Positions 1-12,264 of a stretch of DNA of 64,000 bases are shown piece by piece. The translations under genes and the position numbers were made by a program. The first letter of the stretch is position 1; every line of letters starts with the position of its first letter. The DNA comes from Nematostella vectensis (lineage: Eukaryota; Cnidaria; Anthozoa; Actiniaria; Edwardsiidae), in NCBI RefSeq assembly GCF_932526225.1, contig NC_064048.1, positions 3,976,437-4,040,436 on the forward strand, in the 5' to 3' direction. Below the pieces are notes generated by a model. That model searched no databases. It saw only the letters and a list, made by a program, of their open reading frames with translations, and was not told the DNA's origin.

Positions 1-5
1 TGCTA

Positions 6-120
6 AGCCAGACAGAAACCTACATTAAAATGAATCTGTCTCACTATTAAAACTGCAAGTTAATGTGCAGAGCCAGACAGAAACTTACATTGAAATGAAT
101 TTGTCTCGCTAGAGTTACGC
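6..120 (+). repeat. 65-bp tandem duplication
   Basis: AGCCAGACAGAAACCTACAT then TAAAATGAATCTGTCTC is repeated with few changes 65 bp later. Each unit also contains an inverted pair (AGACAGA / TCTGTCT). Confidence 0.75.
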
Positions 121-272
121 ACGGGACAAAATCTCCCAAAACATCCGCTTGACCAATCATAGGGCAAAGTTACACCAACACACGTATAGACACGACGACG
201 CATCTACAGGAATCCCCTCCCGTGTTAGGAGCCCCACTACAAAGTGGTACAAGAGTCAAATTTGCTACTTAC

Positions 273-3200
273 CAATATTGATTCTTCCTCCATTAAGGCC
301 CTTCATTGCGATCTTAAAACCCTGGAAACAAAATACAACAACAGCAAAGCAGTCAGTACGACAAACACTTGAAAAATAAGACATTTAAGACAACTATCAA
401 ACTTTTGCTTTACATCTAAGACCTTAAAAGGCCTTAGAAATGAGAAAAAAAGATAAACAGACAGGGGTTACATCACATTCTTATACCTGTCCTTCAGAGC
501 CAATCAGGTTCTGTACAGGAACCCTACAATCCTCAAATATCACGGCTCTAGTGGGCTGAGAGTTCCAGCCAACCTGAAACAGCAAATGTGAATTAATTTC
601 TTATCGAACAACTAGACACAGTCATCAAAGCCATCATAATTATTATTGTAATCATCATCATCAGACATCATCACCATGACCGACATGACGGAAAACTGGA
701 AAGTGCACAATTCGAGATAGAAAAGAAAACATCTTTTCTTACAAAGGCTATCGGTTCCTTGTATTCCGGAATGATTTTTAAAACACAAATAATGTGAGGC
801 CGAAATGCACTTACCAAGATTTTGGCTTTTTAATATATTTTTTACTTGATTATCGTTGCACTATGTATGGGCTCAGGGACGAAAGCTCAAATTTTCAATG
901 ACACTAAATACAGAAAGTCGCATTTATGTATAAAAAGGCGCATTTGATATTGTGTTTGCTATACCATCACCATCACCATCACCATCACCATCACCATCAC
1001 CATCACCATCACCATCACCATCACCATCACCATCACCATCACCATCACCAATCTGCTGGCACTTTTTGCACAAATGACATTGAATTTAAATAGACAAACT
1101 CACTACAGGCTTTAATAAAACCCACCTTTCTTTCCTTCTTCCCAAATGAAAGGCCAGGCGTTCCTTTTTCAACCAAAACTGATGAAATACCATTTGGGCC
1201 TGTAGGAGACCAACCACACACATTTGGAATGAGAAATCGAAATACTAAACAGCATAGTACCATACAAAGAATGCCAAACATCAGTCACTTGCTAAAAAAG
1301 TTAAATAATGAATTAGGAGACTCGCCTTCTTCGCCTGTACGCACCATGCACAGATATATATCAGTATCACCCCCACCACTGATGAACATCTATGTTGAAA
1401 AAGAGTTGCACACCTCAGCAATTTCCTTTTTTTGCACCTATTTAATATCCAACTGACAAAACAGACACATTTAACTAAAAGGAATTGGTTAAAAGAACAT
1501 ATTCCTGAAAAATATAAAGGCGTGTGGTCTTTTCCTACAGTAGCCCAGAAAACGTGTATAAACTCAAATAGCTCAAACATGCAAACAAATAAGAAAATGG
1601 TAGATAATTTGTAAGAGAAGGTCTTTTCTCCTATAGGAGGGATTTTCAGGATTTTCAGAGATAGTCAGGATTTTCAGAGATGTGCTGAAATAAAAAGTAA
1701 TAGAATCTGGTTGTTCAGGTGATTATAGAGATATAAGATATACAATTTTTTTGGCAACCAGTGAGAGTCTGTATGATGTAATTAAGGTTGCTCAATAACC
1801 TTCGAGCGATATATTACATAGTACTGGAAGGATGTTTATTGATCCAAAAACTGTGAGCCCTAAAGTAAATGGTTGTGCATGAATTGTAACAGCTTGACAG
1901 TACATGTCTGTAAGGGTTTACAGCTAATAAGGGTTGTGATGGGTATCTCAACATTTCAAAAGTCTCACAAAAAATTCGTAAAGTCTCCGAATCTCTGCGA
2001 AATATTACTAAAAGTTATTTTTTTTAAATTTTAGGGGTTGGATTCTGAAGTTTAACAAAAGTCTTGGGCTTGTATTCTGAAACGTGGGTCTTGGTGCCTC
2101 GGGAAGTCTCTGATTTACCCATCATTACTCTTGCTGTTGTTCCATACCTTTGAGCCATTGAGTACATAATGGTCACCATCTCGCTTGGCAGTCGTTGCAA
2201 GTGATGCTGCATCACTACCACTCCCTAGATGACAAGATGTTAAAGAATGTCTTTCAGCCACTACTTATTGTTAAATGCAAAATGTTAAAATGTTATTGTT
2301 TAAATGCAAAATGTAATGTTACTTGGAAGGACATGACAAAGTGCTTATCGCCTCACTTAAAGTCTTACAATTTAATAAACAGTATGTGATTTAAAATTTC
2401 TCAGGCACTGGCTTGAAATATTGAAATGAAAATAGATGTCTTCTGTTATAATGGTTATCGTCTAGATAGCCTGGCTCTCAACCAAAACTGATAATAATTA
2501 TAATAATAACAATAAAGATCATTCTATTCTATCTCACCTGGTTCTGTTAAACAATATGAAGCAAATTTCTGCAAAAACATAATACCAACATCATCACTTA
2601 AGAACTTGACAAGCCAAAAATATAAAAATGATTTAACACATTGACCCCTCAACCGGCCTGTACCGGCTTTGGGAAGTACCCACAACCCAAAAAATTCATA
2701 AATTCAAAATAAACACAACAAGATGAAGATACTCAGGCATCAGTCTAAGGGATAAATGGTCTTGCAGATATGCATCCAACCAAGGTGTTGGCATCTACTC
2801 TTAAGCCAAATAATAGCACAGGTTCTTTGACAAATCTCAAATCGAACAAGGAGAGAAAAGCAGAATCACCCCTCTCAATAAAACGCTCAAAATACCACAC
2901 AAGGGAGAGAGATCAGCAAACACAGCTCAAGACACAAATAGATACCTTTATTCTGATCCTCCAGGTACATTTCCTTGGCCTCAAAACACAATGTCCATTC
3001 CTTGAAGGATTGAACAACCATGAAAATATCTTTACGTATTGCAAAGCATTTTGGGAGATCCAGGGGAAAATTCACGAGGGGAGGGCCAGTCAACACTCCT
3101 CTCCCCAAAGTCAGATGGTTTTTTAGAAGTCTTTTCACCCCAAAGCCAAACGAATCAATTCCAGGTCATACAGACCCAGAATAGCAGTGTAAACAATTTT

Positions 3201-6200
3201 GCAATCAATTTGGTTTCAGAAAAGACACCATTTAGGAGAGCTGTGGTGATTCATTAGAAAATTATTTTCTCATCCGGGCAAAGCCAAACAAAAAAAAATC
3301 ATCATGAATCCACCTTTGCTTGCAAATATCCATAAGCAAAGCACTCAATTATGCCCCAAAAGACTTCATGATGTCCTGAGACACTCTCCTAATATGCTCA
3401 TAGCTGTATTTTTGAATAAAAATACAAGCAACCATCAACTTGTGCTGGCTTCAGCACATCGACGAGGGATTAAAAGTGGGGACCGCAAAGCACTGTTGAA
3501 AAGCTCGGATACCGCTGACTAGGTGCAGCTGTGTTTGACTTTGACGGGCTGTATAAAACTCAGAATAGGGGGGAGGTATCTGTTTTCAGTCTGTTTTTTG
3601 TAAATTCAGCTCCAAAAAAGCCAGGAGTCAATGGGTTAATAAGTGATTTGATTCTTATCCGAAATTCTATCATAAAAATTATTATTATTATTATTTTTTT
3701 TTGGGGGGGGGGGATATGCACGGAAACAGAGGACAGAAGGCACAAATTAGCAAATTATTGAATGCATAAACAAACAACCAAAGTAACCAGCTGACTTGTT
3801 CTAGTTCATCTCCTATTGTATTGCTTACCTCCATTGTTACTAAAGAGGGAATGTACTTTTCTTTTTGCTCCTCATTTCCAAAACTATCAATCATCCAAGT
3901 CACCATGCTAATGTATTGGAAGAATGACAGAACAAAATGTGAGTCTAAATATGGCTAAAAATAGAGAGCATTTCTTATTCCCTTTTTTCCCCTATGATGT
4001 TAGGCTTAAATTTTAGGGTTTCCAAAAAACACTGGCAACTTTGTCCCTAGCTTTCTTTAGTGTACAGAGAAAATCAGGAGATTGGAGACAACCATTTTTT
4101 TGGATCAGCGTTTTTTGATGACATCTCAAATAACATATTGGATTGTGAGACTAAAAGACAAAAGGGCAAAATCTTGGAGGCTCCTGGAAAAGATTATATC
4201 CCTGGGGTACATAAGGAAAACTAACTTGTGAATAGTGAGATATGCAGCTGTGCTGACGCATCCTGTAGACAGAGCCTCAAAAATAACTGACGCATCAAGA
4301 CGAGACAAGGCACTTCCACCATAGTCCTCAGATGTGTAAATAGCTACAAACAAAGAGGTAGGTATAAAGAAACAGAATATCACAACAGGGAATTGATGTT
4401 TCTATTTGATTCCAGTTGGGGTTAAATAATGGTAAGTGCATTTAAAGGGCTGGGAGTTATTAAAATAATTTCAATCTCTCCTTAAAAAAATATTTGTGCA
4501 AGGCTAATGTCTTACTCCACCTGATAGAGTCAGAATTTTTAACTGAACATACGTGAAGGAAAAGATACAGGGTAAATTTGGTTTCTATCCATCCCCCATT
4601 TTGATATATGTCTGGTATATTTTTATTGTATTATCCACCACTTTTTGTTTTCATTTTCATTATTATAGCCCTTTTTTAGAGTCTCAATCTGCCAGCAAAC
4701 AATGTCTACCTCTTTGCTTGGCTATGGCCATGAGAAATGACATAGCTAGTAAGACTACAGACAAGCTGTAGAAAAACTAGATGATCTGCGTAGGCATGGT
4801 GTAGACAAGATATAAATCAACACAAGGTTGAAAAGGTATGTTAAATGCCTCTGTGAAACAGAGTAAATGCACTGATGTTTAGAGTGTTAGCCCTTGTCAG
4901 ACCCTTCGAAACATTGTACCCTTTGTACCTTTTCAACCTTGTTTTGATTTATACCACTATGGCTATGATAGATCTGTCTTCAGCAATAAACATGGTTTTG
5001 GTTTTAATCTGGTATTCGTACCGAGGCGTCGGGGCTTAACTGTGGCTGTGTGGGGTGATAAAATGTGTGGTAATGGACGTTGGTGTGTGGGTTAAAGTGT
5101 GTATGTGTGGCTATTTTATATGGTGTATTGCATTGGGGGCTGTAAGGGTTGGAGTAGTGGCTATGTATGAGAGGTAGAAATAGGCTAGCAGTGAGATGTT
5201 AGGGGAGAACTGTGTGTTTGACCTTCGGAGGAAGGTGATAATTAACTGTTGATAACTTCTTGTGATAACATATTATTCAATCTTGTGGAATGTAATGTGA
5301 GCTTGTAGACAATTAAATGGAATTACAAGGCCGGTGATGGGAATAAAATATGAAAGCGTGCAGATACGGTGTAAAAGAAAAAAATGGATGGCAAATAGGA
5401 GAGTGGCTATATAAGTATAGGGCAGTTGGCTCCCTGAGTACTGGGTGTTATATTGTGTCGTGTAAAAAGAGATTGTGTAACAATGCGCGCTATAAAATAG
5501 TGGCTGATAAGCGATGAGCCTATGCGATGGCCCATATTGTGCGAAAATAATACGCGGAGGTACAGGCAGCAGAGACGGCAGGAATACGAAGAATGGAGAG
5601 AAGTGAATGGCATGTATCTGGCGGGCTGATAAAAGGAGATACACAAACACACAGAAATAAAACAATAGTGTGAGGGATTTGATAAGAGCTCTTAGGAATA
5701 AATGTGCAACAACACTAATTCTAGCCACGATTTATCGTCAGGAAGCAAGATCGATGGCTAGTCAGACGCAATTAGGGAGGTAAAAACTGATGGGTGCCGA
5801 GGGTAGGAGACACGAGGACTAGGGCGAAATAGGAAAAGGCTGAAGGGGAAACAGGAGATATTACCGCGTCTGAGGTGTATTTCAAACTGTTGTTATCGAT
5901 CTAAACAGCTTGCTCCTATACACCAGCGTGTGGTTGCACATGTTATGTGTTTGTGTGTGAGGCTTACCTTACGTCGGATTTTCGCTTTACTAAGGTCCGC
6001 ATTTTCATAGCTTGAACTTGTGATAACACGGTGCGACTAACGTAATTATGGCATGTACCGGATGTGACCAAATTACGATGTTACAAGATTGTGTTATTAT
6101 AAAATGTATGTGTATGGTGGGGGAGGAGGGGATGGCATGACGTAGTGAGAGTTGCGGCGCGTATGAAGTAGGCGACTTGTGTGTGTATTGGGGGGGGGGA

Positions 6201-9200
6201 AGGGATAGTTGGTAGAGGGCTGTTATGTGTGGTGTAGGGGTATTGTTATTGTATTGTGATTGTGTTGTGTGCGGTTTGTGGTGATGAGGGAGGGGGGGGG
6301 GTGGGGGAGAAGGTGTGTGTGAGTGTTGAGTGTTGTAGGGCGTGTTGGTTTGAGGGTAGGTAGGGTGGGTCATAGGGTGTGGTCGTTTGTAGTTGGGTTT
6401 TGTGCTGTGGGGTAAATGTTTGTATGGTGGGGGAGGGGGCTGTATGTAGGGTGTTTGTAGGGGGAATTGGTTGTGGGGTAGTGTCTGGTGTAGGGTATGG
6501 CTGGTTGGTGTGTTGTGGGTTGGTTGATAGAGTCGTAGGATGCTATGTTGTATCTAGTAGGCTATGTGTGGAGGGGTAGATGTGTGTGTGGTGGGAGGGG
6601 GGTTGGGCTGTATGTAGGGTGCGGTGTTAGGGGGAGCGCTGGTTGTAGGACTAGTGGCTGCTGTAGAGTGTGGTTGGTTTGGTGTGTTGTAGGGTGAGTA
6701 GTGTTGTGGCCATGGGGGGGGGGAAGGGGGGGAAAAGGGGTGTGTGGTTTTGGAGTTGGCAGGGGTCTGGCTTGTGTAGGGTGTGTTAGGTATGTATATT
6801 TTAGGTGAGAGTGTAGGAAAGTGTAGGGGGGGAGGAAGTGTATGTGTAGGTGTGTGGGGCTTAGGTGGGTGTTGGTGTTGTGTTGGGGCTTGGAATAATC
6901 GCGGTGGGTTGCATGATGGCATGGTATGGGTAAAGTAGGTATGGGGCTGTTTGTGGGGTAAGGGGGTGCTTGTTGTGGGGTAAGTGGGTGGTTGGGTGTG
7001 GGTGATGTGAGTAGGGGGGTACTTGGGTGGTTAGCTAGGTATGAGGGGGGAGAGAAAGGGGGTTGTGACATGTATAGAGCTGGGTGGTAGTAGTGGGTAG
7101 GTATGTTGTATGGTAAGGACAGAATAAGATTTAATTTGTGAGAGGGATGTGGGTATGTATGGTGAAGGGAGACGGGGTGGATAAAGAAGTGGTGTGTGGG
7201 GGATTTGGGGGACGCCTCGGGATCACTATATGTGATACAGCACTTTTCCAGGAATATATAGGATTCCGAAGGAATATACGCACCTACCTCCAAAACCTAG
7301 ACTTGCTGATTTTCTGAGAACATCTACTGGGAAGATTTCCTGTAAAATATCCAGGTTACAATCGTATTATAAATAATAGTGGGGAAGTAGATTGTGTTGG
7401 TTTGATCCGGGATTATTAACAAGGGGTGAGGGTTTGCGGTGAAGAAACAATAGGAGGTACAGAAATTTTAGCAAAGCCAATGCTTCAAGGCCTTCCTGAG
7501 TCCCAATCCTTGTATTATTTGGGAATAGCTTTAAACAAACCAGCCATTCAAAACTGCCTTCAATATTTGTTTGCTTATGTGCTAATGCCAAATTCTAAAT
7601 TCCAGTTGGCATATAAAAATGGTTCAGGTAATAAAATGAAGAAATAAAAGAAAATATGATCAGTTTTCCTCTAACCTCTTGATCCCATTTTCCCATGTGT
7701 GGAGCCAGCTCATTATTGGCAAAATCTAAGGCGACCTTCTGGAATTCTCTCTGAACTGGAGCAAGACCTATAGCAGCTAGAATAACAAAGCACAACTTGG
7801 TGTCATAGAGACAGTGGCAGGCTAAAATGGTATACCTGTGTCACAACAGTTAGATGACTGGGGCTAGCCCATTCAACTTCTCCTATGTTGCACTTCATCA
7901 TTCAGATAAGATAGCATGAATAAAATGTTGTATTACTGAAATGGATGGACTCTTAACCACTTTGGGATTGGTCTTTGATTCGAGAAACACTTTTATATTT
8001 AAACAATAATTTTAGTGTTATCTCAGGAGTCTTATAGAGTGCTATAGCCCTACCACCTTTTGGCTTGGATCGATTATTTTCAAGGCTCCAGATATATATA
8101 CTTATTTTTCTTGGCCAAATTTTTAGCCCTACTTCTTTAAAATGGTCTTGCGATCCCAGATCTATGATAATGGATCTATGATAGTACTAGGTTTTGGTAT
8201 GAACTGTATCTTTACCCAAACCTTGAAATTGCATCAAATTTTCTTTGTACAAGGGCTAATATTTTTGCATGTGATAATCAAAATACAGTCAATATAAAAT
8301 GTTGTACTAGAAAATGAAGTCAACATAATCTAACAACCTATTAAGGAGGCTCGTTGGTAATTCTTTATAGCATTTTTTTCAATTTACTTGTTACAGAATT
8401 GACGTCTAGTATTCTTAAATATCATCCGATTTCATTCATGTTTTTGGAGGATGATATTTAATCATATATCATGTATTTGATGGGCTACTGTTTTAGTTTT
8501 TAGTTATCAGTAACTGGTTTAAAGTTATTTAACGTATGAACAGACCAGTAGTTTATGAACTTTCCAATATATTTCTGAAAACAACCAATACTTTTTCTTA
8601 AAATTTGTGGAGAGACATGACTTATACTTAGGCATGATGGGTATCATATTGGCAAGTTTTAAACCCGTTTTTTTATCCCGAGCCAAAAAAGTTTGCATGC
8701 TCAATGGAACCCCCTAATTATTCATGTTGTGGACCTGGGAGACATTTGCACTTGCATAGAGACATAGAAACTGGTAACATAATCTTGATATAAGTTTGCT
8801 GCATAACAATAGAGCGCCCTGTTATTCCCTTGCAAAATGTCTCTGTACTTGCAAATGTCTCCAAATGTGCACAATAATAAATTGAATAATTAGAGGGTTT
8901 CCATTTAGCAAGCAAGGTTTACGGGATACAGAACGGCTTAAAACCGCTTCATTCTCAATATTATATTTAGGGATAGGGATAGAACTTGGTTAGTAAGTGT
9001 ACTGCAGGGTCCCCTAAGCTTCACTGAAACAAGGAAGCACAGAACTGCTTATTTGTCATTTTTAAAGTAAAGATATTGAATTTTCAAGAGGAATCAAAAT
9101 CCAAATAATAATTGTACGAATTCGCTCCTTGGTCATGTCTAATCGAAATAATCTATATCCCTGTCCTTTATATACAAATAAAGACAACAGCTAAGCTTTC

Positions 9201-10316
9201 ATGGGCTGAAGACAACACAGGTGTATCTGCTTTCTCTAAAACAAATTGAAGGATAATGCAAAGGTAGAAAATGGAGTATGCAGACAAAAAAATTTACATG
9301 TTCATTTAAGACTTGCTAACATGATCCCCATGATGCTTATGTGTCTCTGCAATTTTAAAGAAAATGCAAAGGTTATTTTTGGAAATATATTGGAAAGTTC
9401 ATTAAATACTGGTCTGTTCATATGTTAAATAGTTTTAAATCGGTTACTGATAAATAAAATAAAACAGGAGCAAATCAAGTATGGATGATTAAATATCATC
9501 CTCTGAAAACATGAATGAAATCGGATGAGATTTGAGACTACTAGATGTCAATTTTGAAATCAGTATATATTGAAAAAAATGCTATAAAGAATTACTAACG
9601 AGCCTCCTCAAATATCTATTAAAACTCCCTTGTGCGGGAGAGCAGCAAATAAAAAAGATATTACAGTAGCTCTGTGTTGTACATTTCAAAACAAATTTAA
9701 TTCACCTTCCATAAGTGATCTGATAAATACTTAAATGCATTGTTTCCAAATTTTGAGTGTTGTATTATCATTCTTGGCTTATTAGTGTATTATTGGATAC
9801 CCCCAAAAACACCGACTCAGCAAAACATCATCAAGTACCTAGTCCAACACCTGAGCCATGTTTTTGTACATAGCAGAAATGACCACCGGAAGTGAAAAAG
9901 AAAAAAACACGCGTTATGTAACTTTACCCAAGAGAGACACAGAGGTAGTTTAATGGAAGTGAATAATACAATCTTCGGAAGAGGCAGTATTTCCTATCCT
10001 TCCGCGTGGGATATCACGTGTTTATGGCATGCTCTAACGAATACAGGGACTTTATATCCGCCGTGATAAAAACAGAACGTACGTCATCTATCACCATTGG
10101 ACCGTCAACAGTACAGAAACCAAACAAATGTGAAAATTCATCAGTAAAATTACAAGACCTGAACACAATAGTTTGACATTAAATTTGGCATGATCACTTA
10201 CGGTCTATGCAGGAATGCGACAGTCTTGATAAAATTTCCACAGGCAACCGTGGTTTCGATTGTCGCGTAAATAACCTGTAAGAGTATCTAAAGCAATTGC
10301 TCAACCGAGCCGCCAT
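273..10316 (-). CDS. ACAD8: Isobutyryl-CoA dehydrogenase, mitochondrial (3' end beyond window)
   Basis: This flavoenzyme oxidises isobutyryl-CoA to methacrylyl-CoA in mitochondrial valine catabolism. I join eleven exons, read on the minus strand: 10316-10202, 7776-7676, 7339-7288, 4343-4226, 3907-3829, 2568-2538, 2224-2148, 1389-1326, 1199-1126, 573-487 and 321-273. All phases agree and give 282 codons plus one base. The ATG at 10316 sits in a CATGGCGG context and opens a basic, Arg/Ser-rich mitochondrial presequence that ends near HSCID. Family signatures follow in order: [89 protein letters not shown] and [10 protein letters not shown]. These match ACAD8 better than other acyl-CoA dehydrogenases. 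The human protein is about 415 residues, so roughly 130 C-terminal residues, including the catalytic glutamate region, lie left of position 1. The introns hold most of the mobile elements at this end of the window. Confidence 0.95.
687..962 (+). repeat. Dispersed repeat copy A (pairs with 29030-29280)
   Basis: This intronic sequence and 29030-29280 are the same repeat in the same orientation. Shared blocks include CAATTCGAGATAGA, GTGTGAGGCCGAAATG, ATGGGCTCAG.GACGAAA and AAAGTCGCATTTGATATT. No coding potential, terminal inverted repeat or target duplication is evident. Confidence 0.8.
963..1049 (+). repeat. (CATCAC)n hexanucleotide microsatellite
   Basis: About fourteen uninterrupted copies lie 77 bp downstream (minus strand sense) of ACAD8 exon 9. 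Confidence 0.95.
1326..1389 (-). other. ACAD8: ACAD8 exon 8 with non-canonical GC splice donor
   Basis: The 64-bp exon reads [22 protein letters not shown] across its junction with the next exon (1199-1126). The only donor that keeps the conserved loop length is AAG followed by GCGAGT, so the intron 1325-1200 is GC-AG. A GTACAG donor 15 bp earlier (exon end at 1341) is also in frame and would delete five residues (TGEEG). The human enzyme has a loop of the same length as the GC form, which supports the GC choice. Confidence 0.8.
4805..4960 (+). mobile_element. Small inverted-repeat element with a decayed hammerhead-like core
   Basis: ATAAATCAACACAAGGTTGA then AAAGGTA at the left is inverted at the right (ATAAATCAAAACAAGGTTGA then AAAGGTA). 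The interior on the minus strand contains CTGACAAGGGCTAACACTCT then AAAC, resembling the Penelope-type hammerhead sequence with core changes. Confidence 0.55.
5021..7220 (+). mobile_element. ~2.2-kb G/T-rich block bounded by short inverted repeats
   Basis: CCGAGGCGTC begins the block and GACGCCTCGG ends it. Between them the plus strand is strongly G- and T-rich (TGTGGGGTA, GGTGTGTGG and similar), except for a less biased part at about 5220-6110. No transposase is readable; long open frames on the minus strand are Pro/Thr/His low complexity. It sits inside an ACAD8 intron between exons 7339-7288 and 4343-4226. Confidence 0.5.
8345..9607 (+). mobile_element. 1.26-kb element with ~250-bp terminal inverted repeats
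   Basis: GGAGGCTCGTTGGTAATTCT at the left and its inverse (GGAGGCTCGTTAGTAATTCT) at the right open long arms. These continue through TTTATAGCATTTTTTTCAAT, ATCATCCGATTTCATTCATG and GAGGATGATATTTAATCAT. TTAA precedes the left end; TCAA follows the right, possibly a mutated TTAA duplication. It fills much of ACAD8 intron 1 and encodes nothing recognisable. Confidence 0.8.
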
Positions 10317-10926
10317 GTTGAAAGACTGGTGCTGGCACGTCCAAATTGCGTAATTTACAATTGTATAGGGGAGGGGTGCTAAGCAGTGTAGCTATTTTAG
10401 TATGTTTTCTCAAACACACGACTTTATAGGCAAGACGCCTTATTGAACGTGGTTTAAGGTTATTAAGGAAACTACGAAAATCCAGTTTTATGCATTAGAC
10501 GTTCCATTCGAATTTTATGATAGGTGCAATTTTTTTCACGATGTTCCCCTCCCTTCATAATAAGGAAACGATCTATTCTAAGTCGTGATTGGTCAACAAT
10601 GACGTAGCGCTTTATTCAAGCTAAAAATAGGTCACAGCTTTACAGCAAAGAGAAAGAGCTGCTGTTTTGAGCAATTGCCTTATTTTCCGTTGAATTCAGT
10701 TTCCTTCTTTGTTTCTGTCTGCGTTTATGCATCTTGCACTATCTCTGTGTATTTTCCTTTTAGTCTGTAGGAACTTTGGTACAAAACTTTTAAGCGTAGT
10801 GCCTTAGAAGAGGATTTATTCAAGCGCAGTTTTCCCTCAATACCAATGCTCAATTGAAACCCGTTTGTTGAGTCACTACTTCGAAGTTTTATCCCTTTGC
10901 GAGTTGATCTCCCCTCCATACCAACG
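10317..10926. promoter_or_regulatory. Probable bidirectional promoter of ACAD8 and the DUSP gene, with a noncoding DUSP exon
   Basis: ACAD8 starts leftward at 10316 and the phosphatase gene is read rightward from 12265, so the two are head to head. A strong donor, CCAACG followed by GTGAGTATG, falls at 10927. The likely matching acceptor is the pyrimidine-rich stretch ending CTGTACAG at 12184. This predicts a noncoding first exon of the phosphatase ending at 10926. I could not place the transcription start or find a clear TATA box. Confidence 0.5.
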
Positions 10927-12264
10927 GTGAGTATGACTCGTTTGATTCTGTACATCTTTCACCATTTTTAGCGCATTCTGCCCTTATCATGGAACAAACC
11001 CCTCACAATTTACTTGCGCGTGTTTTGGAAGGTGCAATTTCGATTTGTACACAGAATCTTTCTTTATCCGAAATTGTCTGTATTTCTTGGTAAGAAAATC
11101 CCCATAATAGCTGTACCTTTGCATATCTATACCAAGTTCTCCGAAAAACGTTTTCTACTCAAATTTTCACAAAGTTTTTTTTAAAATCCTCTTAGATAAG
11201 CATTTTTTCACTTAGTCTTTTTTTTCTCAAAGAAAAATAACGTTCACATTCATGAAGACACATTTATTCAATTTCTCAGTAAAAAAGGTTAAGCTGAACT
11301 CTCCGAACTAATTTTTATTATCATTGAAAAAGCATGTTTAAATTGTCTTCATTTTTAGCATTTTCCTACACCTTTACTATAATAGTATTATACACAGTTA
11401 TGCATTCTATGTCAGATCTGTTATTACTCAAAGCATATTTTCGTAATCTATTTCCTTTCTTCGGCCAATAGCAATACATAGTTCACAGTTCTTTATTATG
11501 ATTTGTAGTAAACCAATGCTGTTGGTCATAGTTTTTGCTGATCTAACGTAGATAATCTGTCAAACCAAGCTGATGGTCATTCCTACGGCATGATTCACCC
11601 CAGCAATTTCTTTGATCATTATAAAATAGCATTACATAGCTATTGTCTTTTTGTCAGGCTTACACTTTTTTGTGTTTACTGTCATTTGAAAAAGGGGAGA
11701 AAAGACCAGCTGGCCTTAGAAACTAAAAAAAAGCACTTGGAAAAATAAAATAAAAAGTAAAGCTGGAATTTATCTGAGCCTTCCAGGCCTTTTTCCTATA
11801 TATATTTACACTTTGTCATTTTTGTCCTTCGTAGAAAATAATTATTTTTTGTAATAAAAGAAAATAAACATAACAGGGTTTAAGCTTTTTACCATAAAAA
11901 AATCCCAACAGATCCTTTTGGATAGCCTCTTGTGCAGGCATCATGGTGGCTATTTTTTTGTTTATTAGCAAGAATTGGGCAACACAGCCATCGCTTAGCC
12001 GCTCGTAGTTATTTTTTTTAACACAGAGATATCTGCAGATGATTCTACTGTACCTGTTGATTTATATGTTTTATGCAGAAGACTATGCACCTTTTTCAAA
12101 GGTTCCTCTTTTCCCTATTAGCAATAAACACCCCACCCTTTGCTATAATGCCTTCTAACCATGTCGTTTCTCATTCCTGTACAGTATCTGTATCTCTCCT
12201 GAGAAGTCTTTTCAGCTGTTTATCACCGTTTCTCTAAGAAGCCCTCCAAAAGAAGTCTTTCCAA
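10927..12264 (+). other. 5' intron and leader of the DUSP gene
   Basis: This AT-rich stretch has no recognisable coding exon. It is bounded by the predicted donor at 10927 and an acceptor at 12184. A second possible acceptor, TCTTTTCAG, lies at 12206-12214. The leader from 12185 to 12264 contains an in-frame stop at 12235. Confidence 0.45.

Noticed and set aside
5273-7293. Long minus-strand open frames (up to 243 codons) rich in Pro, Thr and His
   Set aside because: They are translations of the G/T-biased block, with no domain, splice structure or codon constraint.
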